Assembly: GCA_934643455.1 (NCBI GenBank)
Contig: CAKUBV010000003.1
Span: 124,001 to 188,000, forward strand
Direction of reading: 5' to 3'
From: Candidatus Proelusimicrobium excrementi
GTDB taxonomy: Bacteria; Elusimicrobiota; Elusimicrobia; Elusimicrobiales; Elusimicrobiaceae
DNA length: 64,000 bases
This document shows, piece after piece, positions 25,499 to 34,387 of this stretch; the stretch's first letter is position 1, and each line of letters starts with the position of its first letter. The notes beneath the pieces are model-generated. The model did not search any database, was not told the origin of the DNA, and saw only the letters and a program-made list of their open reading frames with translations. Made by a program: the position numbers and the translations under genes.

Positions 25499-26338
25499 AT
25501 GGAAATAAGGAAAGCGGCTATATTTTTTAATCCTGAGCGCGAAAGCTGCGCGGCTGCCGGGGCTTTGTTTGCAAAAGCCGCGGAAAAGGCCGGAATTAAA
25601 CATTATTTCCCGGATTACGCTCTTTCTTTAAGCGACGTTTTGCCGGATACGGATATAATTTTTTCCGTAGGCGGCGACGGCACAATATTAAAGACGGCGC
25701 GCGCCGCGGCCGAAAAAGGGATAAAAATACTTGGGATAAACGCTGGCCATTTGGGCTTTTTGGCCTCGGCCGAAGCCGGTTTGAATTTTGAAAATTTACT
25801 TGAAGAAATCAAAAACGACAATTTTATATCCCAGCGCAGGATGATGCTTAAAGCTTCGGTAATCCGCAAAGGCGAGGAAGTGTTTTTCTCCTCGGCTTTA
25901 AACGAAGCCGCCGTAAAAGCGGTTTCACCCAGGAGCATTACTTTGCTGGCGGAGTATTCTTCCCAAGCTATTAAGGAATATACGGCTGACGGCATTTTGC
26001 TTTCCACGCCGACAGGCTCAACGGCTTACAACCTTGCCGCGGGCGGCCCGATAGTGGAACCGAGTTTGGACGTCTTTATACTTACGCCTATTTGCCCTCA
26101 CACTTTAAACCAAAGGCCGCTTGTTCTGCCCGGATCGGGCGAAACGCGCATAAAAGTCATTTCCGAAAAGAGCCAGTCTGCTTCGGTCCTGAGTTTGGAC
26201 GGTCAGGTAAACTTCCCGCTTGCCTGCGGCGACGAGATAATTTTAAGCAAATACGGCAACGGAATAAATGTGCTTTTTCCTAAGGATTATGATTTTTTCA
26301 ATATACTCAGCATAAAGCTTAAATGGGGCGGAAGATAA
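25499..26338 (+). CDS. nadK: NAD kinase
   Basis: 279 residues. The motif FSVGGDGTILKTARAA holds the catalytic GGDG. NAGHLGFLAS, NEAAVKA and the conserved TPTGSTAYNLAAGGPIV complete the NAD kinase fold, and a C-terminal DGQ also fits. It phosphorylates NAD to NADP with ATP or polyphosphate. The ATG at 25499 is chosen because homology starts there and an extended -10 sits just before it; an upstream ATG would lie inside the promoter. The stop overlaps recN by one base (TAATG). Confidence 0.95.
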   Translation: MEIRKAAIFFNPERESCAAAGALFAKAAEKAGIKHYFPDYALSLSDVLPDTDIIFSVGGDGTILKTARAAAEKGIKILGINAGHLGFLASAEAGLNFENLLEEIKNDNFISQRRMMLKASVIRKGEEVFFSSALNEAAVKAVSPRSITLLAEYSSQAIKEYTADGILLSTPTGSTAYNLAAGGPIVEPSLDVFILTPICPHTLNQRPLVLPGSGETRIKVISEKSQSASVLSLDGQVNFPLACGDEIILSKYGNGINVLFPKDYDFFNILSIKLKWGGR

Positions 26339-27999
26339 TGCTAAAAACCATAGAAATTAAAGATTTTGCGATAATCTCCTCTTTAAAGCTTGCTTTCGGG
26401 CCGGGGCTGAACGTGTTTACCGGGGAAACCGGCGCGGGCAAATCCATAGTAATAGAAGCTTTGGGTTTTTTACTCGGCGCGCGCGGCGACAGCGGCATTA
26501 TAAAACAGGGCGCGCGGAAGATGATCGTCAGTGCGGAATTTTCCGCCGAAGGATTGGATAAAGAAACCGTTTCAAAGTTCGGCTTGGGCGGCGATTCTTT
26601 TTCTCTCAGGCGCGAGCTTGATTTGAAAGGCCGCAACAAAGCTTGGATAAACGATAAACCCGTTTTGGTGGGGGACTTGGCGGAAATAGGTTCTTTCCTG
26701 GTGGACTTCCACGGGCAGCATGAACATCAGTCCCTTTTTAAAGCCTCCGCCCATTTGGATTTGCTTGATAATTTCGCCGGGCTTGAGAAGGAACTTTCCG
26801 TTTTTAAACGGGAATACCAGATTTTGCAGGATTTAAAAAGCAGGCTGGCGGCTTTGGAAATGTCCTCGGAAGAAAAACAAAGAGCCTTGGACTTGTACAA
26901 ATACCAGCTGGAAGAAATTGAAAGATTAAATCCGCGCGAAAGCGAGGACGAAGAAATAGAAGAAGCCTTGCCCAAACTTAAAAACTCCGGCAGGCTTTTG
27001 GAAGAAAGCCGCACCGTCTACGAGTGCCTCAGCGATATGGAAGGCTCTGCGGCGGAGCGTATTTCCAAGGCTTTGGATTCTTTAAGAAAAATGGCCGAAA
27101 CGGATAAAACGCTTGAAAGCGCGGCGGAGGAACTTTCGGGCGCGCTTAATATAGTTGAAGACGTCGCTTCCACGGTTTCGGGCTATCAGGAAGGCTTGGA
27201 CGCGGACCCTGACGCTTTGGATAAAATGCTTTCCCGCCATGAGGAACTGCGCCGGGCAAAAGCCAAGTACGGCCCTTCGCTTAAAGACGTTTTGGACTTC
27301 GCGCAGTCTTTGAAAGAAAAGATAAACAATTTGGATTCAAACGGGGAAAATGTATCAAAACTTAAACAAGCCCTTGAAAAACAGGATAAAAAACTTCTAT
27401 CCTTAAATGAGGAACTAAATAAGAAGAGGCTTGAGGCCGCAGGCAGGCTTGCCGCATTGGTCCGCGGGGAAATAGCCCCGTTGGGCTTCGGGCAGGTTCG
27501 TTTTGAAGTCAGCTTGGAAACCCGCCTGGAAATGGGCCCCAAAGGCGACGGTACGGCCGAATTTTTATTTTCCTCCAATCCCGGGCAGGCTTTGCGTCCT
27601 TTAAGGAACATAGCCAGCGGCGGGGAGATATCAAGGCTTATGCTGGGCCTTAAAACCGTTTTGGCCGGTTCGCGCCAAACAATGATATTTGATGAAATCG
27701 ATTCCGGCATAAGCGGCCTTACCGGCAAGCTGGTGGGGCGGAAGATGATGAAACTCGCAAAAACCAGACAGGTTATATGCGTAACGCATTTGGCGCAGGT
27801 CGCCGCTTGCGGGCAGAAGCATTTTTCTATAACCAAGACGGTTAAAGGCGGGGATACGGAAGTGGAAGTGCGCGAGCTTGGGGGGGAAGACGTCGTCCTT
27901 GAAATAGCAAGAATGATAGGCAGCAGCGACGGCGCAAAGGCCGGCAGGCAGCACGCAGCCGATTTGCTGGCTGAAGCCGCGCAGGAAGATTTAAAATAA
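26338..27999 (+). CDS. recN: DNA repair protein RecN
   Basis: About 553 residues of SMC-like design. The N-terminal Walker A is GETGAGKSIV (about 30-39) with DFHGQHEHQSLF further on. A long coiled coil (about 150-370) separates it from the C-terminal ATPase half, with the signature NIASGGEISRLMLGLK and Walker B MIFDEIDSGISG. It acts at double-strand breaks in recombinational repair. The start ATG at 26338 overlaps the nadK stop, a pairing seen in many bacteria. Confidence 0.95.
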   Translation: MLKTIEIKDFAIISSLKLAFGPGLNVFTGETGAGKSIVIEALGFLLGARGDSGIIKQGARKMIVSAEFSAEGLDKETVSKFGLGGDSFSLRRELDLKGRNKAWINDKPVLVGDLAEIGSFLVDFHGQHEHQSLFKASAHLDLLDNFAGLEKELSVFKREYQILQDLKSRLAALEMSSEEKQRALDLYKYQLEEIERLNPRESEDEEIEEALPKLKNSGRLLEESRTVYECLSDMEGSAAERISKALDSLRKMAETDKTLESAAEELSGALNIVEDVASTVSGYQEGLDADPDALDKMLSRHEELRRAKAKYGPSLKDVLDFAQSLKEKINNLDSNGENVSKLKQALEKQDKKLLSLNEELNKKRLEAAGRLAALVRGEIAPLGFGQVRFEVSLETRLEMGPKGDGTAEFLFSSNPGQALRPLRNIASGGEISRLMLGLKTVLAGSRQTMIFDEIDSGISGLTGKLVGRKMMKLAKTRQVICVTHLAQVAACGQKHFSITKTVKGGDTEVEVRELGGEDVVLEIARMIGSSDGAKAGRQHAADLLAEAAQEDLK

Positions 28000-28015
28000 A
28001 AGGAGAGTTATTTAT

Positions 28016-28354
28016 ATGGCAGAAAAAGAAGAAAACGTGCAGGAAACCGCAGTGGAAACGGTAAAAGAGCCTTGCTGCGGCAAACACAAATGCTGTATTA
28101 CTCATAAATTGTTTGGTTTAAAAGGTTTGAGCATAATTTATAAATGTTTAAGCGTTTTTGCTTTACTTTACATGGTTTACGTGCTTGCCATGCTTTGGTA
28201 TTACGCTTTTAAAGAAGGCGCACCGTTGGTGGAATCTTTGTCAATCACGCTGCAGGTCGTAGTAACTTACGGCTTCTTCGCTTTGGCTATGATTACCGTT
28301 TCAAGAGTGCTTAAAGTCCTTAAAAAAATCAAACACGCCGTAGAACATAAATAA
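28016..28354 (+). CDS. Small membrane protein with Cys-rich N-terminus
   Basis: 112 residues. A charged N-terminus carries the cluster CCGKHKCC at about 21-28. Two predicted transmembrane helices follow (ALLYMVYVLAMLWYY and VVVTYGFFALAMITVS), and the C-terminus is basic. The Cys/His spacing could bind a metal or iron-sulfur cluster, but the family is not recognised. AAGGAGAG lies upstream of the ATG, 16 bases after recN. A GC hairpin follows the stop. Confidence 0.7.
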   Translation: MAEKEENVQETAVETVKEPCCGKHKCCITHKLFGLKGLSIIYKCLSVFALLYMVYVLAMLWYYAFKEGAPLVESLSITLQVVVTYGFFALAMITVSRVLKVLKKIKHAVEHK

Positions 28355-28370
28355 AGGTTTTAGGCTGAAG

Positions 28371-28402
28371 ACGGCGCGGTTTATCCGCGCCGTACTTTTA
28401 TA
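28371..28402 (+). terminator. GC hairpin after the small membrane protein gene
   Basis: ACGGCGCGG and CCGCGCCGT form a perfect 9-bp stem with a TTTAT loop. The T tract after it is short (ACTTTT), so termination may be weak. Confidence 0.65.
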
Positions 28403-28437
28403 AAAGCTGCGCGTTATGCGGCTTATTTGTCAATATT

Positions 28438-29736
28438 ATGAAAAGATTTTTATTTTTAACTTTAACTTTGTTTCTTCTGCCTTTTCTGTGCCGGGCGGAA
28501 GCCATTAAACTTAAAAACGGCACTATAATCAACGGTTCCATTTTAGACAGGGGCGAATATATTTTAAGAGTGCAGACAAGCTACGGCCCCATATCCATAA
28601 ACCAGCGCGAAGTCGAGGCGATTATGCCGGATTTGCACCGCGTTCTTTTAAAAGGCGGCGGCGAGTTCGTCGGAACCGTGGTTGATTTGGACGAATTTAA
28701 CCTTTCTTTAAACACCGACAGCGGCCTTGTAAATATAGACGTGGCGGATATTTCTTCCATGGAAGTTTACGATTATGAAAGCGCGGAAAAACAAAAAAAA
28801 TATATAGCAAAAAAACAGGAGCTTGAAGAAGCCGCCGCAAAAGCGGAAGAGCAGAACGCCGCGGCTCAAAAAACGTCCGAAGCTTCCGCGTCCGTAGCGG
28901 CTGGTGCGGCGGTATCGTCTTCCGGGCTTTCTTTTGACGACGACTTGGAAAAGGTTTTTCCTTCCAAGCCGGAAGTTGTAGAGCCTAAAATAACATATAA
29001 ATATCACGTCCACAATTCCGAACAAGCCGCCAAAGAAGAACCCGAAGAGGAAGAAGAAACCCCCGTTTTGACCGAAACCGAAAAAAAACAGCAGGAACAG
29101 GAAGCGGCCCTTATAACGGAGCAAATTAAAAAGAAAGATAGCGGCAAAAATTATTTTGCCGTGCACGTCGGGGCCTTAACCACGGATTTAAAACTTAACA
29201 TGGAAAAGTACGGCGGCGCGGAGGAAGATGTCGGCGGCACAAACGTCGCTTTTTCCGTTGCTTATATGCGTAAGCTTTCAAGCCGCTTGTGGCTTGGCGG
29301 CGGCGTAGGGTACGGGATGCTTTCCAAAAACGACTTTGAATATCCTCTCGCCGGGGAAGAAAAAATGTATGTGGAAACTTCCGGCCAAGTGTATGACGTC
29401 AACCTTTTAATGAATTTTTATCTTAACACGCAAAGCGCATTAAGGTTTTATCTTACCGGCGGCGTGGGATATACCAGCGCAAGCTTGGATGAAAGCCCTT
29501 CAAAATACAAATTGCAAAACGCTTCAACGGGCGACTACGGTTGGACAACCCAGGAATCAAACACCGTCAGCAGCGGCAACTTTAACGCGGTGTTCGGGTT
29601 GGGCGCGGAATATGCGGTGGACGACGTCAACCTCGGCCTTGAAGTTAAAGGCAAATACTTCAGCTTCAAAGACGAACTTGAAAACAGCTCCAAAATGAGC
29701 GTCTATACCACTTTAAAAATAAGCTGGTTCTTCTAA
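28438..29736 (+). CDS. Outer-membrane beta-barrel protein with N-terminal beta domain and Glu/Ala-rich linker
   Basis: 432 residues. A signal peptide (MKRFLFLTLTLFLLPFLCRA) is followed by a small beta domain, about 21-110, with two GTIINGSILDRG-like and GGGEFVGTVVDLDEF-like repeats. An acidic Ala/Glu/Lys linker spans about 115-230 and a C-terminal barrel about 240-432, ending in a TTLKISWFF-type terminal strand. The aromatic last residue is the outer-membrane insertion signal. No ribosome site is evident. It overlaps the glycerate kinase start by one base. Function unknown. Confidence 0.75.
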   Translation: MKRFLFLTLTLFLLPFLCRAEAIKLKNGTIINGSILDRGEYILRVQTSYGPISINQREVEAIMPDLHRVLLKGGGEFVGTVVDLDEFNLSLNTDSGLVNIDVADISSMEVYDYESAEKQKKYIAKKQELEEAAAKAEEQNAAAQKTSEASASVAAGAAVSSSGLSFDDDLEKVFPSKPEVVEPKITYKYHVHNSEQAAKEEPEEEEETPVLTETEKKQQEQEAALITEQIKKKDSGKNYFAVHVGALTTDLKLNMEKYGGAEEDVGGTNVAFSVAYMRKLSSRLWLGGGVGYGMLSKNDFEYPLAGEEKMYVETSGQVYDVNLLMNFYLNTQSALRFYLTGGVGYTSASLDESPSKYKLQNASTGDYGWTTQESNTVSSGNFNAVFGLGAEYAVDDVNLGLEVKGKYFSFKDELENSSKMSVYTTLKISWFF

Positions 29737-30857
29737 TGAGGATTTTGCTTGCGCCCAATGCTTTTAAAGGCTGTTTAAGCGCGCGGGAATTTTGTTCCCG
29801 CGCTTCTTTTTTGGCGGTGGCAAATCAGGTGGAAGTTTTGCCTTTTTCCGACGGCGGCGACAGCGTGCTGGAAGTGTTTTCTTCAGCTTTTCCCTCGGCC
29901 AAACGGTATTTCGTCCGCTCTTTTAACGCCGTCGGCAAAGAGCATAAAGCCCCGTATCTTATTTTGGACGACGGCAAAACCTGTATTATAGAAAGCGCAA
30001 AAGTGTGCGGCTTGGGCGAACTTAAAAAAAGCGAACTTAATATTTTAAACGCGTCTTCTTTCGGCATAGGCCAAGTGATAAAAGCCGCCTGCAAAAAAGG
30101 CGCGCGCGTATTTTATATAGGTTTGGGCGGAGTAGCTTTCAATGACGGCGGTGCGGGCATGGCCATGGCCCTGGGCTATAAATTTTTTGACGCGAAATGC
30201 AAAAAACTTGAAAAAGGCGCGGCGGCTTTGCGCGGGCTTAGTGTTATAAAGAAACCGGCGGTTCTCCCAAGAATAAAAGTGTACGGGCTGAGCGACGTTG
30301 ACAATCCTCTTTTGGGTTCGGAAGGCTCGGCGCGCATTTACGGGCCTCAGAAAGGAGCAAGCCCTGCCCAAGTGGAACTTGTGGAGGAGGCTATGTCCGC
30401 TTTAAACCGAGCGGTCAAAAAATGCTTGGGCGTAAACATTAACACCAAGCACTGCGGCGCGGCGGGTGCGCTGGGGGCCGGGCTCAAAGGTTTTTTAAAC
30501 GCGAAGCTTGTAAGCGGCGCGCCTTTTATAGCGGGTAAAATCGGCCTCGCCAAAGCGGTAAAAAAAGCCGACGTCATAATTACCGGGGAGGGCAAACTTG
30601 ACGGACAGACTTTTTACGGCAAAGGGCCTTTTTACGTCTGCAAGCTGGCGGCGAAATACGGCAAACCGGTAATTTTCGTCTGCGGCGTAAACGAAGTTAA
30701 AAACAAAAACGCGCTTAAAAAATACGCCATAGCTCAAGTGCTTGAACTTTCGGCATTGGCCGGCGGACGTGAAAAGGCTTTAAAAGATGCGCCTTTTTAT
30801 ATAGAAAAAGCCCTGCGCGGGATTTTTGACGGCAAAGCCGAGGCTGTTTTTAGATAA
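29736..30857 (+). CDS. Glycerate kinase, type 1 (GarK/GlxK family)
   Basis: 373 residues. MRILLAPNAFKGCLSAREFC, PFSDGGDSVLEVF, GLGGVAFNDGGAGMA, PLLGSEGSARIYGPQKGA and the C-terminal ITGEGKLDGQTFYGKGP are all family motifs. It phosphorylates D-glycerate, usually to 2-phosphoglycerate. Together with the glycolate-oxidase-like genes at 8.4-11.6 kb it may belong to C2/C3 acid use, an inference only. Start and stop (TAATG) are shared with the outer-membrane gene upstream, although the functions look unrelated. Confidence 0.92.
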   Translation: MRILLAPNAFKGCLSAREFCSRASFLAVANQVEVLPFSDGGDSVLEVFSSAFPSAKRYFVRSFNAVGKEHKAPYLILDDGKTCIIESAKVCGLGELKKSELNILNASSFGIGQVIKAACKKGARVFYIGLGGVAFNDGGAGMAMALGYKFFDAKCKKLEKGAAALRGLSVIKKPAVLPRIKVYGLSDVDNPLLGSEGSARIYGPQKGASPAQVELVEEAMSALNRAVKKCLGVNINTKHCGAAGALGAGLKGFLNAKLVSGAPFIAGKIGLAKAVKKADVIITGEGKLDGQTFYGKGPFYVCKLAAKYGKPVIFVCGVNEVKNKNALKKYAIAQVLELSALAGGREKALKDAPFYIEKALRGIFDGKAEAVFR

Positions 30858-30878
30858 AATTTTTAATTCGGCAAAATA

Positions 30879-30911
30879 AAAACCCCGCTTTAAAAAGCGG
30901 GGTTTTTCAGT
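30879..30911. terminator. Bidirectional intrinsic terminator between glycerate kinase and ferritin genes
   Basis: AAACCCCGCTTT and AAAGCGGGGTTT pair almost perfectly, with A and T tracts on both sides; it can serve the two convergent genes. Confidence 0.9.
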
Positions 30912-30921
30912 AAGGGGAAAC

Positions 30922-31431
30922 TTAACCTATTACCGGTGCGACGAAAGTTCTTGCGGCGAGTTCTCTGTCCAGCATTAAAAGAGCTTTTTTATCGTCGCCT
31001 ATTAATTTTAAGGTAGCGATTAAATGCTCTACGCCGGATTCTTCCTCAACCTGTTCTTTTACGTACCAGTCAATGAAGGAAGAAGCGGCTCTGTCTTTTT
31101 CTTCTTCGGCGACATCGGCCAAAGCGTTTATTTTGGAAGTTACCAATTTTTCGTGTTTTAAAACCTGTTCATAAACGCATAATGGGCATTTTGCGTCGAA
31201 AACGGGCTTTTCAATCGCGCCGAGTTCCACTTTGCCGCCTCTTTCAAAAACGTAATTGTACATACCCATGGCGTGGGCGTTTTCTTCTTTAACCTGCACG
31301 TCAAACCAGTTGGCGAAACCCTTTAAACTTAAAGAGTCGAAATAGGTTTTCATCGAGAGGTATAAATAAGCGGAATAAAGTTCCGCGTTAATTTGATCGT
31401 TAAATGCTTTTTGCATTTTTTCGCTTATCAT
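30922..31431 (-). CDS. ftnA: Ferritin (FtnA type)
   Basis: 169 residues of a four-helix bundle. Ferroxidase ligands are visible as Glu in QINAELYSAYLYLS and the pair Glu/His in VKEENAHAMGMY, with further Glu in the second helix pair (EEEKDRAASSFIDWYVKEQ, then EEE). There is no haem-binding Met pattern, so it is a ferritin rather than a bacterioferritin. It stores iron as a 24-mer and detoxifies ferrous iron and peroxide in the cytosol. AAGGAGA lies upstream of the ATG. Confidence 0.94.
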   Translation of the reverse strand: MISEKMQKAFNDQINAELYSAYLYLSMKTYFDSLSLKGFANWFDVQVKEENAHAMGMYNYVFERGGKVELGAIEKPVFDAKCPLCVYEQVLKHEKLVTSKINALADVAEEEKDRAASSFIDWYVKEQVEEESGVEHLIATLKLIGDDKKALLMLDRELAARTFVAPVIG

Positions 31432-31505
31432 TGTCAGATCTCCTTTTAAGGCGTTTAAACCTTATATATTAAATTTTATATTTTTTTTAGACGGCTGTTC
31501 AAATA

Positions 31506-31534
31506 TTGACAAAATGTATTTCCGCCCGTAGGAT
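31506..31534 (+). promoter_or_regulatory. Sigma-70-type promoter for tspO
   Basis: A consensus -35 TTGACA and a -10 TAGGAT are separated by exactly 17 bases. The tspO ATG follows 32 bases later. Confidence 0.75.
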
Positions 31535-31565
31535 AATAGAGTGCTCGTCTTTGAGCCGTTTTGAT

Positions 31566-32039
31566 ATGATAAAGAAAATATTTGTATTTTTAATATGTCT
31601 GTTTTTGGCTTTTTTGCCTTCGCTCGGCGGTTTGGCCGTTAGCGCGGACGTTTTGCAAAATTGGTACGCTCTTCTTAACAAACCGCCCTTTACTCCGCCG
31701 AATTGGCTTTTCGCCCCGGCGTGGAGCGCGCTTTATTTGTTGACGGGCATTGTCCTTTACATTTTATACACCGCCGAAATAAATCCAAAAGACAAAAAAA
31801 CTTTGCTTCTGTTTTTTGCCGCGCAGGCCGCTTTAAATTTTCTATGGACGCCGGTATTTTTCGGCATGCGCGCGGTGTTTCTTTCTTTATGTATAATAAT
31901 CTTGATGACGGCCCTTTGCGTTGATTTCGTCATAAAAGCGTTTGCCGTAAAGCCGGTTTTGGCTTATTTGTTTCTGCCTTATGTCCTTTGGCTTTTTTAC
32001 GCTTTTTGGCTTAACGCCGGGGTTTACGTCTTAAATTAA
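31566..32039 (+). CDS. tspO: TspO/MBR family tryptophan-rich sensory protein
   Basis: 157 residues with five transmembrane helices. The family signature NWYALLNKPPFTPPNWLFAP, then AWSALYLLTG, is complete, and NFLWTPVFFGMR also matches. TspO binds porphyrins and cholesterol-like ligands and modulates tetrapyrrole and stress responses in the envelope. The ATG at 31566 starts a hydrophobic helix; longer readings would run through the promoter. The DJ-1/PfpI gene follows by 16 bases. Confidence 0.93.
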   Translation: MIKKIFVFLICLFLAFLPSLGGLAVSADVLQNWYALLNKPPFTPPNWLFAPAWSALYLLTGIVLYILYTAEINPKDKKTLLLFFAAQAALNFLWTPVFFGMRAVFLSLCIIILMTALCVDFVIKAFAVKPVLAYLFLPYVLWLFYAFWLNAGVYVLN

Positions 32040-32055
32040 TTTACGGAGAAATATT

Positions 32056-32592
32056 ATGAAAGCGTGCATGATAATCGCTGACGGTTTTGAAGAGATGGAA
32101 GCCATGGGTTCTTATTCGGTTTTAAACAGGGGCGGAGTAACGGTGGATTTATACGGGCTTAAAGGGGATAAAGCGGTAAGCAAACACGGGCTTAACGTCT
32201 GCGGATTAAAACCTTTCGCTTCTTTTAAAGACGAGGATTATTCCGTTATTATTTTACCGGGCGGACCGCATTATCGGGCTTTGGAAGAGGACTGTAATCT
32301 TAAAAAACTTATAAATGATTTTTTGGCTTCGGGCAAAAAAATCGCCGCCATATGCGCCAGCCCTACCATATTCGGCCGCATGGGGCTGTTAAAGGGCAAG
32401 AATTACACTTGTTATACGTCTATGAACGAGGACTTCGGCGGAAACTATAAAGAAGATTACGCCGTTACGGACGGCAATATAATTACCGGCAAAGGCCCGG
32501 CCGCCGCGATAGACTTCGGGCTTGAGGTTTTAAAGAATCTTAAAGGTGCGCAAATCGCCGAAGAGGTAAAAAAAGGAATATATTATAAATAA
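32056..32592 (+). CDS. DJ-1/PfpI family protein
   Basis: 178 residues. ACMIIADGFEEMEAM, IILPGGP and the nucleophile elbow AAICASPTIFGRMGLLKGK (Cys in AICAS) define the DJ-1 group, and the acidic residue near the N-terminus (Glu in GFEEME) is also present. Relatives are described as deglycases, chaperones or stress proteins; the activity of this one cannot be read. CGGAGA precedes the ATG. Probably co-transcribed with tspO. Confidence 0.9.
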   Translation: MKACMIIADGFEEMEAMGSYSVLNRGGVTVDLYGLKGDKAVSKHGLNVCGLKPFASFKDEDYSVIILPGGPHYRALEEDCNLKKLINDFLASGKKIAAICASPTIFGRMGLLKGKNYTCYTSMNEDFGGNYKEDYAVTDGNIITGKGPAAAIDFGLEVLKNLKGAQIAEEVKKGIYYK

Positions 32593-32649
32593 TTTTTAGA
32601 TGTTTGTGTTACGGATTTTTCATATTTCAAATTAATTATTGATTCTCAG

Positions 32650-32678
32650 TTGCCAAATCAAAGTTAATTTTGTTATAT
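32650..32678 (+). promoter_or_regulatory. Promoter for the porin gene
   Basis: TTGCCA and TTATAT are separated by 17 bases, with TG just before the -10. The porin ATG is 40 bases further, behind AAAGGAGGAG. Confidence 0.65.
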
Positions 32679-32718
32679 GGAGTTATAGGCAGTATAAAAC
32701 GCAAAAAGGAGGAGTGTC

Positions 32719-33933
32719 ATGAAGAAATTACTTGGCTTGCTTATGGTATTGGCTATTGCGATGCCGGCAAGCGCAGAAATACTCAGAAATTTTGAGTTAA
32801 CGGGCGATGTGCAGGTTCTTGCCTCTGACGTAAGACATAATTCGGCCGCGCAGGCTTTTACCACCGGTACCAATCTGCGTGTATTGGCCGGCGGTTCCTT
32901 TGACGTTGCCGAAAACGTACGCGCCAATTTAATGTTCCAGTATTTAAATACTTGGGGCAGCGGCCCGGCCGTTGATTCCGATTCTACCGTAGGCACGGTA
33001 GGTAAAAGCGCAAATGACTATTTGGATGATATAAGAGTGGTGGAAGCCAATGTCGAAATGAAAGAAATTTTCGGCTGGCTGGACGTAAAAGTCGGCCGCC
33101 AATTCTACGGCGACGAAGACAGCACCGTAATGTATATCGGCCCCAGGTATTACAATGCCGAATTAAACGCGGCAAACGCTTACAACTACGCCACCGCTTT
33201 GGACGCGGCGAAAGTTTCCTACGCCAATGACTATGTTAACGTAAACGTAATCGCCGGCGAAGTGGAAAGCTATAAGGCGTCCGCCACCCCCGTAGGTGAC
33301 GGCGAAAAACACGGCATGTACGGCGTTGACGCGAAATTCAGAGTTACCGACGAATTCTCCGCGCAGGTATACGGATACAACGTTAAATCTGTAATGAGAG
33401 TTGATAACTTCGGTTTCTACGGCGGCAAAGTAACATTTGCGCCGGAAGCTTTCCTCGTAAGCGCGGAATATGCCCGCAATTTTGAAGGCGACAGAGTGCT
33501 TAAAGAAAGCCATGACAATCCTTATATGGTAAAAGCTGATGCAAAAGTTTTCCTTGACGCTTTTACCCCCAGAGCCACTTTCTTCTATACCAAAGACTTT
33601 ATGGGCTTAGGCAATTACAGACCGGGCTTGTTGGTCGGCGATTTATACAACAACACCATAAGCGGCCAGTTTGAAGGCGGCTTAAGAATGTATAATCTCG
33701 GTGTAGATTATAAATATGAAAAATGGGCCTTTGCTTTAGACGGCTTTGCCTTCCAGGACAGAACCGCCAAGCACGCCGCCACCTTGGAGGCCGATCTTGT
33801 TGTTAAATACGCTTACAACGACAATATCGAACTCTTTGCCGGCGCGGGTTACGCCAAATATAAAGAAAATCTTAAAAACGAATTCGGCACCGACAACACC
33901 AAAGGTCAAGTCGGCGTACTCGTAAGACTGTAA
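32719..33933 (+). CDS. Porin-like outer-membrane protein
   Basis: 404 residues with signal peptide MKKLLGLLMVLAIAMPASAE. Many amphipathic strands follow, and the segment DVKVGRQFYGDEDSTVMYIG resembles alginate-export-type porins. The last strand ends VGVLVRL. A very strong ribosome site (AAAGGAGGAG) and a near-consensus promoter suggest high expression, so this may be a major outer-membrane protein. A diverged relative lies at 35627-36805. Substrate unknown. Confidence 0.82.
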   Translation: MKKLLGLLMVLAIAMPASAEILRNFELTGDVQVLASDVRHNSAAQAFTTGTNLRVLAGGSFDVAENVRANLMFQYLNTWGSGPAVDSDSTVGTVGKSANDYLDDIRVVEANVEMKEIFGWLDVKVGRQFYGDEDSTVMYIGPRYYNAELNAANAYNYATALDAAKVSYANDYVNVNVIAGEVESYKASATPVGDGEKHGMYGVDAKFRVTDEFSAQVYGYNVKSVMRVDNFGFYGGKVTFAPEAFLVSAEYARNFEGDRVLKESHDNPYMVKADAKVFLDAFTPRATFFYTKDFMGLGNYRPGLLVGDLYNNTISGQFEGGLRMYNLGVDYKYEKWAFALDGFAFQDRTAKHAATLEADLVVKYAYNDNIELFAGAGYAKYKENLKNEFGTDNTKGQVGVLVRL

Positions 33934-33948
33934 TTTTTAAATTACAAA

Positions 33949-33980
33949 CAAAAGCCCCGGCCTAAAACCGGGGCTTTTTA
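33949..33980. terminator. Bidirectional intrinsic terminator
   Basis: AAAAGCCCCGG and CCGGGGCTTTTT form a long stem with an AT-containing loop. It ends the porin transcript and also lies after the minus-strand remnant at 34004. Confidence 0.9.
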
Positions 33981-34003
33981 TTTGATTGATTTTTTAATAA
34001 GGT

Positions 34004-34387
34004 TTATTCTTCGTCCGCGCGCCTTTCCTCGTAAGGTTCAAATTCCCCTTTAAAGAGGAAGGCTTCGGTTATTCTGGCGCAGTCGGCGACGCAGCCGCGG
34101 CGGGAGCGCAGCCTGTCGGTTTTGCCGTCGGTACCGCGCAGCTTGGTGCAGGTGCCGTTCCATTTTTCAAACTGTTCGCACATGGCGCGCCCCAAGTCGA
34201 AAGTGGAAAACTTGCTGGCCGGTTTTGTCATGTTTCCGTCGCTGTTTTTAAGGCCCGCCAAAATCATCATTCCGCATACCGATCCGCACATTTCATAGCG
34301 TTTTGCTATGCCGAGGCCGAACGCTTCCGCCGCTTTAAAAGCGGAAAGTTCGTCAAGCCCGAGCATAGGCGCATAGGTGCAAACCAC
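34004..34387 (-). pseudogene. C_GCAxxG_C_C family protein, N-terminally truncated by a deletion
   Basis: The frame carries the family Cys pattern (YEMCGSVCGMMILAGLKN, RAMCEQFEKWNGTC and a C-terminal RRGCVADCARI). These proteins are redox-type proteins of unknown function. The usual opening FNCSQ-type helix is missing: the homology starts abruptly at VCTYAPMLGLDEL. Directly upstream the sequence becomes a sulfatase gene in another frame. The only available start is a GTG at the junction with no ribosome site, so I treat it as a remnant. Confidence 0.7.
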